Source of the DNA: Prostheceraeus crozeri
Lineage: Eukaryota; Platyhelminthes; Polycladida; Euryleptidae
Length of the DNA stretch: 64,000 bases
NCBI GenBank assembly: GCA_907163375.1
Contig: CAJQUW010001409.1
Coordinates: 1,054,001-1,118,000 of the forward strand
Direction of reading: 5' to 3'
In this document: in pieces, positions 18,363 to 28,792 of the stretch
How the letters are laid out: each line of letters opens with the position of its first letter
Position numbering within the stretch: the stretch's first letter is position 1
Position numbers and translations under genes: made by a program
The notes under the pieces: generated by a model
What the model was told of the DNA's origin: nothing
Databases searched by the model: none
What the model saw: the letters and a program-made list of their open reading frames with translations, nothing else

Positions 18363-19028
18363 ATGGAAGAAACCGCAAGAATATATCCTTCGTTATCATA
18401 TGAACGTAGTTCTACTTTAATGGACATTGAAAAAATGAACAAAGAAAAACACAAAGATAGAGTTAGGTATATGAAAGATAAGGAATCTCAATTATTATTA
18501 AGATTAGAGCATTATAAAAAATTAAGAAAGCGATGGACTAATGTTAAGAATGTAACACAAGGAATTGGCATATTCTTAACAATAAGTTTAGGCGCTCTCA
18601 CTATTGTTATATCTTCTGGTGTTTTAGTAATTCCAGTAGTTGCTACAGCTTTAACAGGTACGGGTGTTTTTGCAACTTCACTTGTTACAATGTTAGATAA
18701 ATCTTTAATAACTAAGAAACGAAAATCATTAAAAACTAAGCATTTACATATTAAAGAAGTCTATGATAAACTACATTACTACTTTCAAAGAGTATGTGAT
18801 GATAATGTTATTACGTTAGATGATATTGAAAAATTTGATCAAATAGCTAATGAAGTAAATCAAATATCCTTTCAATTACAGTCCGAAAAAGTTGATGATA
18901 AGAATAGACAGGATGGCAAAATTCCTAGTGATGGTAAAATTTCTAATGAAGAAAATGACAAAATTTTTTTAGAAGAGCTAAAAACTTTAAGCGAAAATTT
19001 AAGCAAAACTTTATTAAACAAAACTTAA
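18363..19028 (+). CDS. Maverick membrane protein, two hydrophobic segments, 221 aa
   Basis: A basic, helical N-terminus (residues 1-60) is followed by two adjacent hydrophobic segments (about 70-90 and 93-112), then a basic KKRKSLKTKH stretch and an acidic helical tail. This looks like a hairpin membrane protein with both ends on one side. It is intact. The ATG is preceded by TTTCTTTAAAA, the start context shared by most genes of this element. A decayed copy of its first 18 codons lies inverted beside the right TIR (33034-33104). No named family was recognised. Confidence 0.75.
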   Translation: MEETARIYPSLSYERSSTLMDIEKMNKEKHKDRVRYMKDKESQLLLRLEHYKKLRKRWTNVKNVTQGIGIFLTISLGALTIVISSGVLVIPVVATALTGTGVFATSLVTMLDKSLITKKRKSLKTKHLHIKEVYDKLHYYFQRVCDDNVITLDDIEKFDQIANEVNQISFQLQSEKVDDKNRQDGKIPSDGKISNEENDKIFLEELKTLSENLSKTLLNKT

Positions 19029-19149
19029 AACGAGAAGACTTTAAACGAAAAGATGTCAAACAACAAAGCAATAAAAAAATAATTTGTTCAGTAAAATGTT
19101 TTTGTTGTATTCCAATGTTACCACAAAATTCAAATATTATATTTTAAAA

Positions 19150-19971
19150 ATGGATAAAATTAAAGCTGATAATTTTAAAAGAATAAAACAATTATAAGAG
19201 TTAATAAAACAAAGAAATATTATGAAAGAAAATCATCTTCAACATAGACTGATAAAAGCTGGTATTCAATCTGATATGTTTGAAAAAATGCAGCAAACCG
19301 AGCAAGTAAAAACTGATTTTGAAAAAACTATGAAACCATTTAAAACTCTTGAAAGAGAAAGTACAAATAATGATAAACAAATTGATATAACAGATCCAGA
19401 GCACAAAACTATATTAGATGACTATGGATTACTAGAATCAAACATTAATAAGAAATTACCAAAATCTATGCAATTTGAACATTCTATTTCATTTATAGAT
19501 GGAAAAACAATACCTAGATTTTATCTCGGACAAAAAGAAATATTTCCACAACCTTTTCGAGGTTTAATTTTTTCACCAGATAAATCTCCTTTTAATTTAG
19601 ATAGAAATTTTGTTAATCTTTTAAGAGGAGCAGATTTAAATAATTATGCTGTAGAAGATCTCATAAAATATAAAGCTATGTTAGATAGAGTTGGTGCAGT
19701 AAAGTCTCTTAGACGTTATAAACAATTAGAAAATTTATTATCAACGGGAGTTAAAGTAGGAAAAGGTTTATCTGAAAAACAGAAAACAGAAAAAACTGTA
19801 TTTTTACCAGATGATCCGCAAGAATTACTAAATAGATTAAATATTTTAATATCGGCAATAAAAGAAGGACATAATTCTAGTTTCAATGAAATTCATGCTA
19901 TATTGAAAAGACTGTTAGAAAAGAAGATTCTAAATGAAGAGGATTATAAAAGTATAACCGGACATCTCTGA
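19150..19971 (+). pseudogene. Maverick hypothetical protein (249-aa open part), early in-frame stop
   Basis: The gene-type start context TATTTTAAAAATGG marks an ATG at 19150, but codon 16 is TAA (19195-19197). The same frame then stays open to 19971, with an internal ATG at 19222. The product is soluble, charged and helical. The C-terminal third has the pattern LPDDPQELLNRLNIL and a lysine-rich helix pair, the sort of organisation seen in uncharacterised Maverick virion-region proteins. Function is unknown. It may still be made from the internal ATG. A GGGC/GCCC hairpin follows 10 bp after the stop. Confidence 0.65.
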
Positions 19972-19980
19972 TGTCTTTAA

Positions 19981-19991
19981 GGGCTTCGCCC
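19981..19991 (+). terminator. GC-rich triloop hairpin after the 249-aa gene
   Basis: GGGC-TTC-GCCC, 4-bp stem and 3-nt loop, in a strongly AT-rich background, 10 bp past the stop codon. It may act as a 3'-end signal, by analogy with the palindrome-based 3'-end formation known for Mimivirus transcripts. Confidence 0.4.
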
Positions 19992-20093
19992 GTAGCTGAA
20001 ATATGTTGTTTCTAATTTTTATTTATGATTTTTATCTATGATTTTTATCTACGATTTTTATCTATAATATTTATTCAAAATTTTAACTAAAAA

Positions 20094-20882
20094 ATGTGTT
20101 CAGCAGATTTAGACAAAATTAATAATCATTTAGAAAATTTGACAGAGATTTTGGGTTCATCAAAATTTAGTACGACGTTAAAAATTATAACAACTACTTC
20201 ATCACACACTTGTAATTTAGAACCCATTCTTCATTTAGAACAAAATATAAATTATCAAATTGCATTGACTAGTTTCTCCACATTTAACACTATTCAAAAT
20301 GTTATAAAAGATGTGAATGATCAATTTAGATATTCTACTGATAAAGGCAAAACATGGAAAATACTAACTTTTCTTCCTGGTTCTTACGAAGTTGAAACAA
20401 TATCAAATGAAATTAAGAGACATTTAGGTATACCATTTAAAGATAAGAAACAATTACATTTCGCAGTTGAACCGGCAGTTAATAAATTTTCTCTTACTTT
20501 AGACGAAAATCATCAAGTTGATTTTAATCATGATAGATCATTGTCAAAGCTATTAGGATTTAATAAACAAACCTATAGTCAAGGTTATCATTTAGGTGAG
20601 AAGATTCCAAAAATAACTGAAATAAATTCAATTGTTGTGCATTGTGACATTATTGAAGGAGGATATATAAATGGTAAATTGTCAAATTTAATATTCAGTT
20701 TTCCAGCTTTTACTGTACCCATTGGTTATAGATTAAATGTAATTCCACAAACATTAATATATTTCCCTATTACAAGAAAAACTATTAACAACATTAACAT
20801 TAGAATCACTGATGAAAAAGGACAAGAAATAAATTTTGGAGGCGAAGAGATCATGATAGATCTTTTGGTTCGGGAGGTATAA
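20094..20882 (+). CDS. Penton / minor capsid protein, single jelly roll, 262 aa
   Basis: This is the vertex protein that would close the icosahedral shell with the double-jelly-roll major capsid protein. The length fits Maverick pentons. The C-terminal strands have the family signature: NGKLSNLIFSFP, VPIGYRLNVIPQ, and a final INIRITDEKGQEINFGGEE with the conserved late Gly-Gly-Glu. A run of short beta-strand-like segments fills residues 30-260. The ATG follows AACTAAAAA. The gene is intact. It precedes the packaging ATPase on the same strand, a common Maverick morphogenesis order. Its last codons and stop lie inside a CGGGAG/CTCCCG hairpin. Confidence 0.82.
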   Translation: MCSADLDKINNHLENLTEILGSSKFSTTLKIITTTSSHTCNLEPILHLEQNINYQIALTSFSTFNTIQNVIKDVNDQFRYSTDKGKTWKILTFLPGSYEVETISNEIKRHLGIPFKDKKQLHFAVEPAVNKFSLTLDENHQVDFNHDRSLSKLLGFNKQTYSQGYHLGEKIPKITEINSIVVHCDIIEGGYINGKLSNLIFSFPAFTVPIGYRLNVIPQTLIYFPITRKTINNINIRITDEKGQEINFGGEEIMIDLLVREV

Positions 20883-20911
20883 ACTCCCGTTCGGGAGGTA
20901 TAAACTCCCAC
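20871..20911 (+). terminator. Duplicated GC-rich hairpins at the penton gene end
   Basis: CGGGAG-GTATAAA-CTCCCG (20871-20889) followed at once by a second copy with a 5-bp stem. The direct repeat unit is TTCGGGAGGTATAAACTCCC. The stop codon lies in the loop of the first hairpin. Confidence 0.45.
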
Positions 20912-20986
20912 GCGAAGCTAGAGAAGTTTAATTTTCTTCTTCTTTAAAAATAAAATTAAAATTAAAATAAATTTTTTTATTAAAAA

Positions 20987-21752
20987 ATGAGTGAAGTACC
21001 CCCATTAAATAAAAAAATCTTAAATTTAATCATCATCCAAATTTATCTAATAAAGTTTTGTCAGTTATTTGCGGAAGATCAGGATGTGGTAAAACGTATC
21101 TATTGTTTAAAATTTTAACGACTCCAATTTTTTTGGATTATAACAATCTTATAATTTATACAACAACAGCAGAACAACCCGTCTATCAATTTTTAAAATA
21201 TGGATTTGAAAATAATCTTAAAAAACAGCAATTGCCTCATTATTCAAAGAATATGAAAAATCTGAAGATGAAGAAGAAATAAGTTCGTGGTGTGAAGAAG
21301 CAGCAAAAAATAATCAGTTAGTTGAAACCAATAAAAATAAGCATATAAAGATACAATTAATAGATGATAGTGGTAATATGCAAGATCCTAGTAAACTAGA
21401 TAAAACAATGAAACATTGTGTAATTTTTGATGATTGTGTTAATGATAGAAATCAGTCAGTTCAGAGAAATTATTTCACAAGAGGTAGACATAATAACTGT
21501 AGTGTTTTTTATTTAACACAAAGTAAGTATTCATTAGACGGAACTGTTATTAGAAAGAATGCAAATATATTTATACTATTTGAAATAAATGCAAGAAACT
21601 TAAGTGATTTGTTAAGAGATTTATGCGTAAGAAATAAAGATGAATTTAAACAATCGTGTAACAATGCTTGGTCAAAAGATTATGGCTTCATTACAATTAA
21701 TATTGATAAAAAAATTCATGATAGAGTTATCGAAGATTTGTTTACCGAGTGA
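20987..21752 (+). pseudogene. DNA-packaging ATPase (FtsK/HerA, A32-like), two frameshifts
   Basis: This ATPase would pump DNA into the capsid. The start is the ATG at 20987 (context TTATTAAAAAATG). A first frameshift lies between about 21020 and 21058. The Walker A region GRSGCGKT follows at about 21070-21095, then IIYTTTAEQPVYQF. A second frameshift falls at about 21235-21250. The last frame holds Walker B HCVIFDDCV, a KYSLDGT helix and SVFYLTQSKY. Total length of about 255 codons equals that of intact Maverick ATPases. The gene lies between penton and polymerase, the latter on the opposite strand. It cannot make a full protein as read; sequencing error at A-runs is an alternative explanation. 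Confidence 0.88.
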
Positions 21753-21835
21753 TAAAAAATATACAAATATAGTGTTATAATATTCTTTTTTATTTTATGT
21801 ATATATCAAATTTGTCTATCTTAGAAATTAGAAAA

Positions 21836-24800
21836 TTAAAAAGGTGAAGTAGTTATTCCATCAGGTAAAATTTTTCTTTTATCATCAAATGGATCTAATG
21901 CTAATTTATGTTCTTCTTTTAAATACATTTTATGTTTCTTTGAATTAAGTCTATATTTACATGCTGTTTTTATTTCATTATTAAATAATGCATTTTTATA
22001 ATCTTGAAATGTTATTTGATTAGCCACTGATGCCTTTGAAATTCCTTTTAATGTTTTATGTGTTTTAATATTATTAGTTGTATTATAACAGTAACATTTA
22101 GATTTTAAAAATATAGCTGTTATGTATTAAAAAAATAAATCTGTTATGAAATCTTCATTTCCTTCTAATTCATCTTTTACTTTACATAAATCAGAAGGAT
22201 GAATGATATCTTTTATTTTATCTATTTCTTTAACAAGTGTAGAACTATACGGTATTGTTAATTCTAAGAAAACAGAATCGGTATCTGTAAAGTGTAATTT
22301 ATAGTTTTTGCCATAAGCAGGTGCTAAATAGTCATATATAAATCTATACATAAATAGTTTAGCTAATTCTAATATAGTGAATCCAATAAAATTAAACTTA
22401 TCATGTTTTACGCTAATTCGACGTAAGTGTACAGCACATAGTTCATCACTAAATCTAGTAGTTCTTTTATATGTAGGTTTCCTTGTTAAATTTTAAAACC
22501 TATCTTTATCATAAACTATTTCAATATTTTGTCTATTACGCACATTTTCTAAAGTCTTACCATAAAATGCATTATTCATTAATTTGAAGAACACGTTTCC
22601 AAAATCATCTTTATTTCTTTTAGCTATTTTACGTTTTTCAATATTGAACTCTATATAATTTTTTAACCATTTAGATTTTTGATAAAATAGTTTTCGATGT
22701 ATTTTGGTGAGAATCATTCCATGATCTAAATACCAATCTAGCATTCTTCCTTCAACAACATACTTTCCTTTATTACTTTGTGTTAACATAAGTTTTTTTG
22801 TTGGTCTGTATTTCTTAGGAATTATAGATTTTTGATAATCTGAAAAATCGTCTATATTGGGAATTTTGTTTTCGGGACAGAAAGGAAAATATTTTGTTTT
22901 ATCTTTTATTTCATCAGGATATACTAAATCAACTTCATATATATAACCATGATTATAATTTCCATCATATGTTTTTTGATAATCAAGAATATTACACCAT
23001 TCCATCTCACCTGTTGGTAATTCTTGTATCATGCAAGAAGAATATAAGCTATTAAAATCATAATATAACAAATAGTTTTCTCTCATGATTTCATCAACTG
23101 CTGCTTGACTATCTTCATTTGATATAAGTCCTTCTATATTTTGATTAAACAATTTTATAAACTGATCGCTTTCTTCTGGAGATAAAGGTTTCATTATTCC
23201 ATAATCATCAGGATTTCCTTTTTTATTGTAACACTGTACATAACGATTACCTAAAACTGATGAAACTCCACCTCTAATTCCAGATTCAAAAAATAATAAT
23301 TTATCATATGTATTTTCTTTATAATGTTTAAGTTTAACATTTATATGTTTTAATCCTGCCAGCCATGTTAAACCTGGTGTAGAATAACAATAACATGGAT
23401 CTATTCCGTAATATTCTAAACACATATCACGAAAGTTTTCAAAAAGATCAGCTAGTATTAATACATCTATCTGAAGATATTTCATTGTATAATCATACAT
23501 TGTTCTACAATTTAACTCTCTCCAATTTTTTTCAGCTTCTGCATAGTCTTCGTCAGATAATTGTGATTGTTTTAATGTTGATTTAAATTTATTTATTGGA
23601 GGAAGTTATTTTTCTTCCATAATTTTATTCACAGAATTAAAATCTCCAGTTATATACTCATACGGAAATATTCCTTTTAAAGGTTTTTGATTATATTTAT
23701 TTAATATTTTACATTGTTCAGGTTTCAAAGTTTTTCCCATAACATCTAATGAATAAGGAGTAAAAAATCTAAATGCATCTAAAATTCTAATACAACCTAA
23801 TTGCATTGAAAATTTTCTTCTTCTGTTTTACATAGTACATTTATTTGTTGTAGTTGTAATTTTTCAGATGAAAATAAATCTTTCATTACTAGATGGAAAT
23901 CATATTTAGAACCATTGTAGAAATATAGAGGAACAAAGTTATATTTAAATTTATTAGCATTAAGATTACAAGAAATATGTGCTGCACCTCTATATAATCC
24001 ATTTAGATGATCATGATCTTTTACCTTATCAATATATCTACCTCTGCCATTTTTATAATTTTTTGCAAATTCTTTTCCACAGTAATAACATTTTGTTTCA
24101 TTAATAAAATTTAATTTTTCTTTTTCTGTTAATGGCATCATTGGTATATTTGTTTCAAGCAATTGTGAGTAATTCTTCTATTTTTCTTTGTAAACATTTC
24201 TGAACTATCTTCACCATAGTATTGATAATATTCTGATTTAAATAATTCAGGATAATTTGAATGAATGTACATTCCCCAACATAATGGTTTTGGTTCAAAT
24301 ATATATTTTTCTTTACTTTGTTCAGCTGCACTTTTTTCATAATTATCATTTTCAGAATCGGGTGAAGCCCTGGAACTTTCCGTTCGATTTTGTGACATAT
24401 TAACATTATATGCTTCAAAATCACAATAAATAGTAGAGGGTACTTTATTTTTAAAATACCATTTATTATATTCTAAATAATCATCTTTTGGAAATGTGTT
24501 TCTGACTGCTTCATTTTGTTGGCAATTCTCCAAATGTCTATTCATTTCTTCTTTAGTTCTAAAACTTGTCATACATTGGAGACAAGGAAAATTGGCATTA
24601 TCTGAAGTTTTTGTAAATATAGAAACATCTTTACACAATATAAAATGACCCTGATAATATAAAATATTCGCTTGTGCTGGCTGTTTTGTCTGTTCTAATT
24701 TTTCAAACTTATCTTTATATATTTCATGTGTTAAATCAATTTGTCTTTGTAAATCTTTTTCAGTCTGTTGATAATTTTGATTTAATATTTGTAACTGATA

Positions 24801-26349
24801 ACTATATTCTTTATCATATTGTTCTTTATATTGTTGTAGACATTTTTTTAAAGATTCATTTTTTTTGATTGGTTTCATTTTCTTCATTATTTAATTCTTT
24901 ATTGTCTTCATTATTTTCTTCATTTAATTTTTGTATCGTTTCTATCTTATTTTGATATTTATGGCCATATTCTTGTACTAATATTTTTGTTTGTTGTTGA
25001 TAATCTGTTTTACATTTTTGTAAACTTTCATTTAAATTTTGTAATTTTTGTTGATATTCTAAAGATAAAGATAGATAATCGGAATCATAATCATAATTAT
25101 AATTACGTCCTTTATAATTATTATGATTAATCATTATTGGTGATAGTGTTTTAACAATTTGAAATTTTTCAGTACATATTATATTTCCTTGGTAAAAAAT
25201 CTTATGATGCATGTAATTTCCTCTATCATTATATACTATTTCTGATTGACATAAATTTTTATTATTCAAATAAAATTTTTTTGAATCTGAGTAAAGTGGA
25301 GTAATTTTACCAATAGAAACATAATTCACATTTAATTCAAAAACATTTACTTCTATTAAATTTTTATTCTTTTTATGAAACTTTTTTAACCTATTATAAT
25401 CATTTGGAAATTCATCTAAGCCATCAGAGAGATCAAATTCCTTTATGTATTCTTCTTTATTATAATGACTTAGTCTCTCTTTGTGATATTCTGCAGGATG
25501 TAAATGTGCTATAATACTCCACAGAAAGCAATAATCATCTTCATTTTTTATGTTGATTATTTGTGGTGAACTGAAAGGTAAAGGAACATAACTACCACCA
25601 GTATTATTTTTATATCTATCAATTACTATTTTCTTAGATAGTATTTTAACAAATCTCCAACCAGATTCACGTAACTGGGCTTCAATTATACAATTTTCTA
25701 ATTTAAGTATCATTTGTTCAAATATGGGTTGTATATCATTTACATTATGAATTTCTTGTGAATTTGTAAAATGTCCTTGTATTATTTCTTCAGGAATTCC
25801 AGCAGGTCCATTTTTTGTATAAAGTACTTCTACATTCATATAACATTTGAAAGATTTCTTAAATATATTATAAAAGTTTGTTAGAATATCAGAAAAAGTT
25901 TCATCGGTTTCATTATGTTCAACCGATTCATTAAATAAATATTTTATATCTGTTACCGCTTCATCGGTTTTTTCAGTTCCATCTGCTTTTTTAATTTCGT
26001 TTAATTCATCTATTTCGTTAAATTCATCAGTATCGCTAAATAAATATCTTCCATCTGGTGCGGGCGAGGCCCTGGAAGACATCTCCGGTGTCCCATGTAC
26101 ATGTTCATCTTCACTATTAAAAACTTTTTTATATTCCGAATGTGAATAATCATCAAACATTTTTTTACCGTTTATATCAGTAGGCAATGTTTCTAGATAG
26201 TTTATATAATTATTTAATTTTAATATATTTCCTTCATCAACTCGATCTACATTTTGTTAATGCATTTTACTATTTAAATGAGATTGATAACTTCTTTTTG
26301 TTTGCAATTTTTTTTTACATAAGTTACAATAAAACTTGGTATTTTCCAT
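21836..26349 (-). pseudogene. Protein-primed DNA polymerase B, broken by frameshifts and in-frame stops
   Basis: Replication polymerase of the Maverick, about 1,500 codons, read on the minus strand. Order: ATG at 26349 with a C2H2 finger start (FYCNLCKK); an N-terminal block with INIKNEDDYCFLWSI; a coiled-coil stretch (25060-24700); a second finger CLQCMTSF..HLENC; Exo I in YCDFEAYN; an HNH-like CYYCGKEF..DHDHLNGLYRGAAH; Exo II YNGSKYDF; Exo III around YLQID; motif A YYDFNSLYSS; motif B KLMNNAFYG; motif C FTDTDSV; and the C-terminal DPFDDKR box. Frameshifts lie near 26310, 24870, 24150 and 23800. In-frame TAA codons are at 26257-26259, 23606-23608, 22493-22495 and 22127-22129. All catalytic aspartates are still readable, so decay is fairly recent. 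The gene faces the ATPase tail to tail. Confidence 0.92.
26062..26072 (-). repeat. GC-rich triloop hairpin inside the polymerase gene
   Basis: GGGC-GAG-GCCC lies in coding sequence for the peptide SSRASP. A related GC patch encoding SSRASP again occurs at about 24360-24382. Both stand out from the AT-rich surroundings. Confidence 0.4.
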
Positions 26350-26514
26350 TTTTTTATTTTTTAAAGAAAAAATTGTGTTTTAATTTTAAATATAAACATT
26401 CCAATATCAAGGACTTGAGTGTTATTTTATATTATTATATATTTCACGTTCTTAAGTTATTTTATTTTCTTTATCATATTAAGTTTTATCATATTAAGTT
26501 TTATCATATTAAGT
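26188..26514. promoter_or_regulatory. AT-rich gap holding the polymerase start and a 15-bp repeat
   Basis: The right part of the polymerase zinc-finger start (to 26349) lies here, then very AT-rich DNA. Four tandem copies of TCATATTAAGTTTTA run from about 26475 into the end of the next gene (26535). An apparent plus-strand ORF here is only Phe/Tyr/Leu-rich low-complexity and is not annotated. Confidence 0.5.
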
Positions 26515-27786
26515 TTAATCATATAAAGTTTTATCAAAGGATAATTTAAATTTTTTTTCACTAACTATTGATTCTTCATCATCATCATCAATTGATTCTT
26601 CATCATCATCATAAGTTGTTTCTTCAACATCATAAATTACACTTTTTGGTATAGGATGCCATTCCCTGATAGGATACCATTCCCTGATAGGAATATCTAA
26701 TTCTAAATTACATCTTTTATCTGATAATAATATAATAGAGAAAAATATTGGTCTTTGATCTCTTTTGGAAAATTTAATAACACCACCATAATCTGAATCA
26801 CTTTTAGTTTTTATTAAAGATGATAAAATTTTAAATTGATTAGATGTAAATCCTAATTTAAATTTTGTAGACCCGATACATAGTTGTCTAACAGTATCTT
26901 CAACTATACCATCATTATTATTTTCAATTGTAAGAAAATGAAATTTTGATAAATTTTTATAATTACTAATATTTTTATAATCTTTTTTACCATTTACACC
27001 TTTTTCAGATGTTTCAGAATCATCATTTATATTATCAGTTTCTTCAATATAATTCAGAGGTTTATTATGATTATGATTATGGTCATTGTTAATAGTATAA
27101 GGTGTAGTCCACATATAAATTTTCTCTTGTTGAGCTAAACCATTTATATAAGATTTTAACAAATTAATATTTAAGTTTGAATATAATCCTATATAAGTAT
27201 CATCATCATATCTTTGCGGCATTTCTAATGTTTCTTGTTTATAAATAGAATCTCTATAATAAACTTGACATAATAATTCTTCATTATGTTTTTTACTCTC
27301 TATGTGAATGTTATATTGATTTTGATCGTCAACAAATAATCTAATTTTTTCTTTCGAAAAAGATTTTAGTTTTTTAACTAATTCTTTAATATTGATATAA
27401 TTAATAATTTTATTTTCTATCCAATCAGTATTACTAATCGGCAAAACTGCTCTAATAAATCCATAAACATTATTATGTCCTATTATAACCATATTTTCTT
27501 TATTTATTTCCACATAAGCTACATCATTATATTTACTAACAATCTCCATAAATTTAATAAATGGATCACCTGGAAATAAACAATAATTAGTTTCTATAGA
27601 AGGTAAACCTTTAGTCTGTTCTCTAAATATTTCAGCTTGTAATTCAAACAAAAGATTAACATCTATACATGGATTATTATTATTATTATTATCAAAACAT
27701 TTATTTTCAAATCCCGTTGATCTCGTCGAATAAGAAGAACAGGATGATGCGGACGAATATAATTTTTTTAAATTTGGTTTTTCCAT
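26515..27786 (-). CDS. Possible sliding-clamp-like processivity protein, 423 aa
   Basis: Intact ORF of 423 aa, transcribed in the same direction as the polymerase. The N-terminal 30 residues are Ser/Asn-rich. Then two copies of a clamp-like pattern are suggested: about 90-160 (VLPISNTDW, then INIKELVKKLKSFSKEKIRL, then a short strand pair) and about 320-385 (STKFKLGFTSNQFKILSSL, then a hydrophobic strand RPIFFSIIL). A variable Asn/Asp-rich linker separates them, and an acidic tail of repeated DDDDEES ends the protein. Spacing and placement beside polymerase suggest a PCNA-like role, but no signature residue proves it. It could be an unrelated beta-rich Maverick protein. Confidence 0.5.
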   Translation of the reverse strand: MEKPNLKKLYSSASSCSSYSTRSTGFENKCFDNNNNNNPCIDVNLLFELQAEIFREQTKGLPSIETNYCLFPGDPFIKFMEIVSKYNDVAYVEINKENMVIIGHNNVYGFIRAVLPISNTDWIENKIINYINIKELVKKLKSFSKEKIRLFVDDQNQYNIHIESKKHNEELLCQVYYRDSIYKQETLEMPQRYDDDTYIGLYSNLNINLLKSYINGLAQQEKIYMWTTPYTINNDHNHNHNKPLNYIEETDNINDDSETSEKGVNGKKDYKNISNYKNLSKFHFLTIENNNDGIVEDTVRQLCIGSTKFKLGFTSNQFKILSSLIKTKSDSDYGGVIKFSKRDQRPIFFSIILLSDKRCNLELDIPIREWYPIREWHPIPKSVIYDVEETTYDDDEESIDDDDEESIVSEKKFKLSFDKTLYD

Positions 27787-27862
27787 TTTTTTATTTTTAT
27801 TAGAAAAAATTTTACTTTTTTATTTTTATTAGAAAAAATTTTACTTTTTTATTGTTTTAAAA
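27787..27862. promoter_or_regulatory. Divergent promoter region with tandem 36-bp repeat
   Basis: This short gap lies between two divergent genes. It holds two copies of a TTTTTATTAGAAAAAATTT-type unit and ends TTGTTTTAAAAATG at the next start. Both flanking ATGs have the A-rich context. Confidence 0.5.
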
Positions 27863-28750
27863 ATGATGTTACCAAATGTTGGTGGAGGTGCATATATCCC
27901 GAATAATCGTGAATTAGAAATAGAGATAGAAAATTATATCATGAAAACTGGAGACGTTTTATCTGGTCCATTGCATCTTTCTATTCTTCCGCAACAAAAT
28001 ACAGAGTTAACAAATAAACAATATGTTGATACACAAATCAATGACTTAAAAGAAAAATATATAAACGATGTTTTGGTTCCACTGATGAATGAATTAAAGT
28101 TGCTAAAACTTAATGACAAATCATTAAACGAAAAATTATTAAAACTTGATAAAAAGGATAGAGAGCTAGAAGCAGATATAGCAAAACTTTTTAAAAAGAT
28201 TTCTGAACAATCAAAAATTTCAATATTACTTTCTATAAAGTTAAAATCTGCAGTCATTAAAAATAAACATCAGATACAACTATTGAAAGAACAATTAGAA
28301 GATGAAATAGAAAAACTACCTGAAAGAATTAAAAAAAATTTAAAGCAGTTACAAACTACATTTCAAAAAAGTGTTGATGAATTAAGTTCTAAAATTACTC
28401 AACAAATGAAAAAGATGAATAGAATAATAAATGAAGTAAACTCGCTTAATCAAAAAGTTGATAAAATGAAAACTCTTAAAATCAATTTAGAAAATGAATT
28501 AAAGATAAATTTACAAGAAAACTCTAAAGAAAATAAAGAACAGTTAGATGCTGTTAAAAGACAATTAGATGTTCTTAAAATTAAGTTAGATGCACTTAAA
28601 ACGGCATTGAAGATGAATCAGGAGAAAATGCAAGTTAATAGAAAAGAAATTAAAGTACATCACACGCTGCTTGACGCAATAGATAAAGTGCAACAGTCAA
28701 TTAATAAAGTTATCTCCAAGTTGTTGTCCATCCACAAACGTAAATCTTAA
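27863..28750 (+). CDS. Fibre-like coiled-coil protein with phage-tail-fibre-type head motif, 295 aa
   Basis: Residues 1-25 are a small Gly-rich start. Residues 30-60 read KTGDVLSGPLHLS, then LTNKQYVDTQI, matching the GDxxSGPL..NKxYVD pattern common at trimeric phage tail-fibre heads. From about 60 to the end the protein is almost pure heptad-type coiled coil with many Lys, Leu, Gln and Glu residues. It is intact. The neighbours are virion genes (pX-like protein and major capsid). A receptor-binding or vertex fibre is a reasonable inference, but a globular knob is absent. It might instead be an internal scaffold. Confidence 0.6.
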   Translation: MMLPNVGGGAYIPNNRELEIEIENYIMKTGDVLSGPLHLSILPQQNTELTNKQYVDTQINDLKEKYINDVLVPLMNELKLLKLNDKSLNEKLLKLDKKDRELEADIAKLFKKISEQSKISILLSIKLKSAVIKNKHQIQLLKEQLEDEIEKLPERIKKNLKQLQTTFQKSVDELSSKITQQMKKMNRIINEVNSLNQKVDKMKTLKINLENELKINLQENSKENKEQLDAVKRQLDVLKIKLDALKTALKMNQEKMQVNRKEIKVHHTLLDAIDKVQQSINKVISKLLSIHKRKS

Positions 28751-28792
28751 CACGTAGATATTTTTCCCAAAAGTCAAATTTAATCCTAAAAA

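Noticed and set aside
21836-26349. Introns as the explanation for the split polymerase
   Set aside because: Coding continues without gaps across each break; in-frame stops and one-base shifts explain it, and no consistent GT-AG pairs were needed.
26187-26549. 120-aa plus-strand ORF rich in Phe, Tyr and Leu
   Set aside because: Low-complexity product of AT-rich DNA, opposite the polymerase start and the clamp-like gene end.
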